Assembly (NCBI RefSeq): GCF_030848805.1
Contig: NC_092358.1
Coordinates: 6,882,001-6,946,000 of the forward strand
Length of the DNA: 64,000 nt
Reading direction: 5' to 3'
Source of the DNA: Temnothorax longispinosus
Taxonomy: Eukaryota; Arthropoda; Insecta; Hymenoptera; Formicidae
The notes below the pieces were generated by a model, which saw only the letters and a program-made list of their open reading frames with translations, was not told the DNA's origin and searched no databases. Numbering within the stretch: the stretch's first letter is position 1; each line of letters starts with the position of its first letter. Shown piece after piece: positions 53,801-62,800 of this stretch. The position numbers were made by a program, and so were the translations under genes.

Positions 53801-56800
53801 TATCGATGTCTATCGATTGTTTGCACACATTTATACGCGCGCGCACGCGCATATACACAACCAAAACACACACACACACACACATGCACACAGATATTCG
53901 ATCGTAGTATTAAATATTTTCAAATGAGTCTGCGAAAATTTAATGTTCTGTGTTATTTTTATTGCAATTACGCTTTATATCTGATGAAAGATGTGTAATA
54001 AGGCTCATAATTTACTGATAAATGCGCTCTTAGAGTTCTAATTAACATGTAGTTTACACTAACACACGAAGTACAAAATTACACTTACAGATATACAGAC
54101 ATTCAAAGATTCATACATCACAAACCTTCATATAGCACTCATAGATACTCAAACATGACTAATTGAGAACATAACTCTCACAATCGGGTTATTTTCAGTT
54201 TCGTTTGCCTTCTCTTGCTCTTTCTGTCTATCTATTTCTTCTTTTTATTATTCTTTTCTCTCTCTCTCTCTCTCTCTCTCTTTTTTGTATCTATATCTTT
54301 CTGTATATTTTTTTTTTCATACTCCTTTTCTCTATCTTCTGTGTATTCTGTTTTCTTGTTCGTCATTTTGATTTTTCGAAATACTTTCAAACCGAGAACG
54401 GGCGGGAAATTAATCCAAGAGGAAGTCTTGAAAGTCGAGGGAAGATGTACATAAAGAAAGCGCTGTTATTTTGACATCCCTTGCATGCCTTGCCCGCCTT
54501 GCCTGCATCCGCACGTGATCACTTGCACGAGCTGATATGTTTTTGACCCTCGCATGTGTACATCACAATTATTATGATTGCGTATTGTTGAGTTGGGAAT
54601 GACTATAACGGCGATGACAGTAACGACAACGACGATAAAGATGATAATGACGATAATAATGATGATAATGATGATTATGTGATGATGATAATGATAACGA
54701 TGAAAACGATGATCCATGGTGATCGCGACAAAGCTAAAGCCGAGAAGCCGCAAAAGCGCTCCTCGCTCCTATTTGACGCACGCATGTCATTGTGTTGTGG
54801 GAAAACGCATTAACTTCTGTCTCACACATGCACACACTCAGCACACACGGAGTTGAACATCGTATTCAACGTACACACACACCGATCGAGACTTACGTAT
54901 CATACGTATGACGAGTGTCTCTTGAAAAATCACCCTGTGAGAGATTGGTTAGACTTGCTTGGTAACTTGGCAGGGAGAAGAGATACCTTCTTATTAAAAA
55001 TAAATAAATAAAAAAATAAGAGATCAGATTTGGTTATTTTGATTAGAAATAATTTTATGAAACGGTTATATAATGGACAATTGCATTAAAGCAATCTGTA
55101 AAATAATATACATAAATGTGTGTTTGTAATATTTTTGGATGTACTTTGATATACAATATAATCTTTGTGTCTCTGTTATTTACGGTATAATAATGTAATA
55201 TAATATATGATGCAAAGGCAATGCAACTTGACGATCTACAAGATAGCGGTTAAAGTTGATGGGAAAATTTATCTTTCCCTACAAAGTTTTACATTTGGGG
55301 GATTTGCAATTAAAATACGAACCTTTAATTCGGAAGTTTTAAGGAAAAGATTAAAAAAAAAAAATACAAAGATGAAAACTATAATTACGAATTATATAGA
55401 ACACGGTCTTACACACCGTGATATAGAACTACAGCAATAATAAACAAACATTTCTCGGTTAATTAACGTTTATCTTGTGGACGAAAAAAAAAAATCTTTT
55501 CTTCAATTCAGTAGCAATGTTCAACTCGGACGAGAAAAATAGATGGAGGGAGCAATCGAATACAGAGACTAATTTAAAAAAAAAAGAAAGGACAAAGGGA
55601 TATACGTATAGATATATATGCAGGGCGCACAAAGAAATATTAGAGTCTGGGTTGTGTTACGTTTGTGTGTTGGGTGTATCATGTTTTGTAGTATCACGAA
55701 GCGCCGCCAGTTTTATTGGACTTCTTGACCGTCGTGAACATGGTCGTCACTTTCCTTTTCCTCATTGAGTGCATCCTTAAACTCGTCGCCTTCGGATGCA
55801 AGGTATAAACAAGCCTCTTAAATCACTCTAATTCCATCTCACTCTCACTCGACTCACACTGCAAATTTTTACCACTTGTAATTCTCATCGAGACCGACAT
55901 CACTCACCGGTCGTCATTGATTCTCTGTGATGTTACCGGTCGGAGGATTCTCCGTGAAGAAAGTGGGGATCCTAAAAACTGGCGAGAGGAACAGAAGGGA
56001 ACACGTCGAGACATCGCGAAACTGTTTAGCGCGAAAATGAAAAGTACCTTTAAAGTACCTTTAAGTAGACTCTTAAGTAGACTTATCAAGATTTAAAGTA
56101 AACTTGTGTGTGATATACGGAAATTTCTACTAGTATTTTGAATGGGTATTAAGAGGTAGCAATTGCCAGAAAACAGGACACTTAAAAAAATTATTATATC
56201 ACTGAATTTCCTTAATTCGAATGTTAGAAATCTAGGTATCAAATTTTAACATTAGTAAATATAAGGAATTAATAGAAGTATTATTCAACGGCTTAATTAA
56301 ACAACAAAATTCTAAATAACTCTAATTAAGCTTCTAAAGGACAAGTAGATATTAAAATCTTGATTTGTTTGATTAATTATAAAACGATTGTTTTTAAAAT
56401 TTTTATACAATAATTATTAAAAAGTAGTGCTGCAAATCAAATAGTTTAAACAAAAGCAGCGATTAATTACATTTTCACTGAGGAAAAATCGTCAGAAAAT
56501 CGAAAAATGAACTATTTGATGCAAACAAGAAATTATAGAAATTGGATAATTAATTTAATATTGCGTTTTTTAACATACTGCGTAATATCCAACTGACAAC
56601 TCCTATTTTCTGGCGAAAGTAGAAAAATGTTGAATATCAAGTTCGCGTGTCTCTATCTCTCTTACTCTCTCTCTCTAGTTTGCTTGCTATTACCGGCATG
56701 TTCCTGTAGATACTTTTCTAGAAGAGATCCCCTCACTTATAGTCGATCATCGATCACTAAAGCGTGTGATTTGGTTAAACGCTTTAAAATAAATTTTTGC

Positions 56801-59800
56801 GAGCAGATGTCTTCGTTTTCATGGATCTGAAATTCTGCAAGTCTTCATAAATTCTACAAGTATTTATACATTGTTCCATCGTAATTGTACAAAAAAAAAA
56901 ATGAAAAGACTAAAACTTACAATGAAAATTATGTAGAAATATCTTTTATTAATCATTTAGTTAGTTAAATTATATTAAATTCATTATTTATTAAAATGCA
57001 AGAGCTCACATTTTGTAAAATAAACAACTGTTACTTTTGATAATTACTATTGTAGTTTGCTACATTTTAAAATAATATAAAGTTACTAATCGTCACAAAA
57101 GATTAAACGGAAATAATTTGAAACTATTTTACGACGAAGAGATCTGATCAACGATCGTTACAACATTCAGGAGCACCGTTCAGAAAGGCACACGTTACAG
57201 AATTTCAATCTAATAAGTATTACGTTCATAATAGGAGTGCTCACGAACACGGACACGCACACAACACACGTACACAGGCACTCTTACACAAAATAAATAG
57301 CGTACATTCAGAAGAAGCAGTTTGTGTTATACTTTTTTTGTATTTCGAAGTCGAACTCGTAGTTTCTTTTCTAGTGGTAGCTAAGCAAACATCTCACAGA
57401 CACTCGAGCTACTCCCAAGTTCGTTCAGTAGATTACTGAACATGTTAATAATTACTTGCTTGCTATTTATATCTATTATTATGCAAATCAAGACACGACG
57501 AGGGATAAAAAGATTATAAAAGAATCAAACAGACAGCAATAGATCATTCGTCGATGAAGCATTAGTTTGCATACGTTATTTCTTTTATTCTTAAATAATT
57601 TTTTATTAGAATAAGCGACAGAAAGGTAAGAAATCTTAAATATATTAACGCAGAAATCTTAAATGTATGTAATGTGATTAAAAAAATATTCTTATGAAAA
57701 ATATCACACAAAATGATTTTCTGAAAGAAATTATATTTGACTATATTTTCTATATAGATTTTTGTTCATATTCACGAAATGGAGGCATGAAATCTAATTA
57801 GAGCGATACTTCTTGAATTTATAATTTTATATGAAATTAGGTTTTAAATTGCGAATCTTTTTTCTTGGCAATTCTTTTTTATTCTTACTCTTCATGGTGT
57901 CTTGATCCTGATTCTGATTGCTCGTGTACAGAATCGTGTACCGATGATTATTTGAGTTTTGATCTGCATCTGTTGCGATGGAAAACGTGTCGGAGCTGTT
58001 TAGCGAGCTTTGGGGTAGTAGAAATAAATACTCAATCGAGACGATGAGACCACTTTGCTAATCAATTTTTTCAACTGTTCCCGCGAGCAGAACTTCTTCA
58101 AGGACGCCTGGAACACCTTCGACTTCATCACGGTGATCGGCAGCATCGTGGACGCTCTCGTGATCGAGTTCGGGGTACGTAGAGCACCGGAAAGTAGCAG
58201 AAAAGAGAGTATAAGTGTGTTAATTAGTTATTAAAACCCGTAATAGAAATCTTCCAGGTATATGCACATGTAATCGGGAATCTCTCAGGAAACCCGAGGC
58301 TAGGCTGTGATTATGATTGCTTGCTCCGATGAGAAGTTATTCCGATGAAATCGCTCCAAATGTCAGGATCTTGCATGTTGACGCAAATAAAGGTGATCAT
58401 ATAGTGTGGACGAGCTAGATGAGATGTTTTACGTTTTGGTACATTTGTGTATGTCAAATATAACATAATTGTATAAAATTTTTATAGAAAAAGAAACATT
58501 ATTTCGATCATATTTATAACGAACGTTTAATTATCAAGATTAAAACGTAGAATTATATTTCAAGATTTGAAGAAAATAATTTTATACATTTTATCGCAGG
58601 ATACAAGGGTGTTTTAATTTTGGCAAGAGAAAATTGAATATCGTTTGCCACCGCGATTGTTTCAACATGCTAGATTAATTCCCATCGAGACGAATTTGTC
58701 GGAATGCGCTTTTTGTCGGAACACGCATTTATGATAATGGCCCTTAATCGTCGCGGCAGTGTTGCTTGATGTGTACCTTTATCTTTTCGTTTAACCCTTT
58801 TGCTGCTTACTTAGATTCGCCGTGCAAAACCCGTGTGACGAGCTAGCAGGTAAATTACGACAACCGAAGTACTTTTGTATTACCTTTTAGCTTCGTGCTG
58901 CATTCATACGCTACATACATACATCACACTGTACATCGCTACATTTGCACAGTATACATTTACGCAGTTAATATATAGTTAAACAGCTGTACATACATAC
59001 AGATGTACATATATACATAAACATGAACATGTTCCCGATACAAATCCTGTCCGTTCTTCGTATTAGGAACATTTCTTTCTATATCTGTGATATCTGATAT
59101 TCTGTGACTTAGATTGACGAATGTCAGTTGTAGTTTGGAAGATGGAAAGGAGCAAATACCGTGTAGGGTATATTGCCGAAAGATTCCTTCCAAATCGCAT
59201 AGTGATGTTATTTCGATTCCACTGATGTAGCGATTACAATCTAGCCGATAATATGTGTAGGATATGAATAATATTGATTTGCAAATCTCAGAGAAATATC
59301 CAGTAAAAAGTTTGTGTCGAAATCTGTATATTTGCTGCCTGCCGCTTGCAGAATATTTTTAATAAAGATATGTCTTAGAAGTATTACAGAATAGAATTAT
59401 CGTGAAGTGAGTATTGGTCCTGATTATCAAAGTGAGCTGCTTACGAAGCTACTCATCGTTAATGTTGATTGCCAGTCGTTAGTATTTCTGCTCTTATTGT
59501 ACAAAATGCCAAGAGTTGAACGATCAAAAACTCAATATTGGGGATGGAATAATCTCGCAATCTCACATATTTCTGTAATAGGACCAGTTAAGGGACGTGA
59601 TCAGACTGTTCACTGGTAGCCAGCTAGAAAAGAAGGTATAAAATTACTATCTAATTTTTACGTTAACGACATAAGTTGGAGGAAAGTTATGACGTTGTAA
59701 GTACAGAATTAATATTAAATGCCGCAACTCTAAATTTAGTTTCGCTGCGTAGAAATCCAAAATAAATCTTTCTTTGTGACTCCTTTTCGATAAGCTGCAA

Positions 59801-62800
59801 TTATGATTTCAAATATAAATATCTTTATATGTTATTATTGTTACATATAACAATATTACATATTAGTAACAATTGTCCTAAAATGGTGATGATAATCAAC
59901 ATAATTTTATTTCCGATTATTTGCAAAAAGACAACTGGGTTTCAGAAATAATATTTTCTTTTTCTCGAGGCCCTTCCTAAAAGTCATTTTTTAGATCAAT
60001 ATGTTTTTATCCCGTTTATTTATCCTGTGCATGTACTTTTCAGAATACATCAACTATTCGTATATTACACTAACAGTCTCGAACATTTTACAACACTGAA
60101 TATCACAAATTCAGATAGTCGTTATACACTGTAGTTACATTACCAGACAATATTTTAAAGGCATATGGATGCGGTGTCTAATCTATTTCGATCTCGACTT
60201 ATTAATCGTCTTCGTTTAGATTAAGAGTCTTCGACGCAACAATCGGACGTTCAATTGTTACAGCAAAAGGGTTAACATAATTACGAATTTATTACGCAAT
60301 TGCGTTACAATAATTAAAATAGTTCAATTATTATACTAAAATATAATTCTTTATTAATGTATGTAATTAAACTTGAGAATCATTAACGCATTAATTTAGA
60401 ACTAATTCATTTAAACTTTTATTAATATACAAATTAATTAATTAATTAAATTACACGAACGCATTAATTTGGAACTAATCTACTTATACTTGTATTGATA
60501 TAAAAATTAAATTCGTATAAAGATAAGAATGATTTTTAATAAGGAAAAAAGAAGAAAACCACTAATTTAATCTACTGAAATATAACAGAAATACAATTAG
60601 TTGCTTGTTAAAAAAATATCCTATTTATTTCTACAATAATACTAATGATTATTTATGATTATGAGTAGTTATTAGTGACTCTATCACAATTAGTTCCACC
60701 TTTTTTTCGACGATGATTTTGCGTTCTTAAAAAAAGGTCTTCTGAAATTTCAACGAGGTTTTACTGCCGCCCTTCTTTTAACATCCAGCGAGAAAATGTC
60801 AGTTTACTCCGACAGCTTCGTTCGTGCATCGTCGAGGATAGGGAAATGCAACACGCCGAAACGATTGATATATCCTTCGACGCGTTGGTGGTATGCAATG
60901 CCGAAACGTTGCACGTACGAAGCTCCGTCCTGGCGCGCAATAAGGAGTCGGTATATTGTGGGGTTAAGTGCAATTTCCTCTGTCCCCTGCAGGAGAACTT
61001 CATCAACGTCGGCTTTCTGAGGCTCTTTCGCGCCGCCAGGCTGATCAAACTACTCAGGCAGGGGTACACGATACGAATTTTACTTTGGACCTTCGTACAA
61101 TCCTTCAAAGTAAGCACGTTAAATTAAATCCTGATTTTTTTTATCGTTGACTCGCATTATTTTCAATTTAACGTGCGACAATTATTAACTCGAATCTTAT
61201 TATTCAGCATTCTCAATTGTAAATTTAGCTTTATTTATCATCAGCTACGATTAATTATCGAGATAACGATAATAAAAATCTATCTTCTTTCAGGCTCTGC
61301 CTTACGTTTGTCTCCTAATAGCGATGCTGTTCTTCATCTACGCTATCATCGGTATGCAGGTATGAATCCCTCTTCCGTTGCTTCGATTTCTTTGGGAAGT
61401 CCCTACGAATTCCATTAAATGCACTTTTGGGGGCTGCAGAAGGGTGCAGGATTGAAGTAACATGATCATTTTAAGCAACTAATTGACTGACAGCAAGATC
61501 TAAAAGTTTAATGCGATAGAAAGTTATAATTAAAAAATATTACAAGATTAAATTTATTATTATACAGAAATAGATATAAGCCGAATAATAATTATCTTAA
61601 TATATTCTACACGAAGGAAACAGATATGGGATATGTTTGGTTTCGCATAGAAAATATTTTTTTTGGTAGTTGATTTTATACGGAAAAAAATAGTAGCTTC
61701 TTGAATTGATTAAAAGACATACTTGGCCGATGATCTTCAAGATCAATGCCAATGTCGACAAAGTAAAGGAATTGCTACCGCTAACGTGCAACGTCATTTA
61801 GATTTCGCTAAAAGCGAGAGCCATGTAATTATCTCAGCTTTGAGTCGGGTGAGAAACGTCGAGGTAATCTCGAAATAGTTTCTGGCACGCGCAACCTTGC
61901 AGATTGGGAATTTTAAGTGACAGACAGCAGATCCCCCCGGTGGCCATTAAGTGACCCTGAAATTGTCCGTTGTCAGGTCTTTGGCAATATATCGAACAAT
62001 CCGGAAACAGCGATCGATGATCACAACAACTTTCAGTCCTTCTTCGCCGGTCTTATGTTGCTTTTTCGGTGAGTCGAGCAGCTAAATTGACTGCCGGTTC
62101 GAACGGTGACGAATGAGACGACCTCTGACCAATTGTCATTTGCCTTTCGTACGAAGAAACAGCTTCTGAAATAAGCTAATGGCTTTGCCTTCTTCTAAAA
62201 TTAAAAAGAATTTTTTTTTACTTGTCCGCTTAAAGTTTATCTTCGTACGTGAGAGGGAAACGATTTTGGTGCACAGCTGGTTTATCGTCGCGATCTTTCA
62301 CGATGTTTCGCAGAATATGTATCGTAAGAGGGCCTTACGACGTCACGGAAGACTAGCATAAGAGATATTTACTTTCGTATCGGTCATGCATTATAAAATA
62401 AAAACTGTTACATGTGCCTTCAATGTTTAAATGTTTTATGACGCTTCAATTTCGCTTATAGCAGTTATTTGATAAAAATATAATATTATAAACGCAATTT
62501 CGATCACTGGCCGTCCTTTTCCGGCCCTCGACGAAGCACCGTTAAAGATCTCGTGCGATACTGATGAGAGATACATCGTCGACCGTAGAGCGAAAAGTCG
62601 AGGGGAATATATATAAAAGTGTGGTCGTAACTTACCTCTAGAGTAATGCTTTGTTGGCATGAGCTGTAACGCGAGAGTAAGCTGCTCGACGTGTTAATCT
62701 GTTGTGACTCATCCCAATTAGTAACAAGCCCTATAGAGAAGTCTGTTTCTTATAGTGATGCCTGCGTTAAAGTCTTGAAGTTTTGATTAAGGTGGTGCTT

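Larger units (their letters stand above)
52324..55691 (+). other. cac: Intron between the paired IVS2 exons
   Basis: 3,368 nt, AT-rich, with (CA)n near 53864-53884, (TC)n at 54257-54281 and a GAT-rich repeat at 54637-54714. No coding motif recognised. Confidence 0.8.

Noticed and set aside
54466..54753. 95-codon - strand frame with Ile/His/Val runs
   Set aside because: Translation of the GAT/AAT repeat; resembles a membrane segment only by composition.
60846..60992. Open frame upstream of the IVS4 exon acceptor, in frame with it
   Set aside because: A strong CCTGCAG acceptor at 60992 and the continuity of IVS3 to ENFINV fix the exon start; the upstream peptide has no CaV similarity I recognise.
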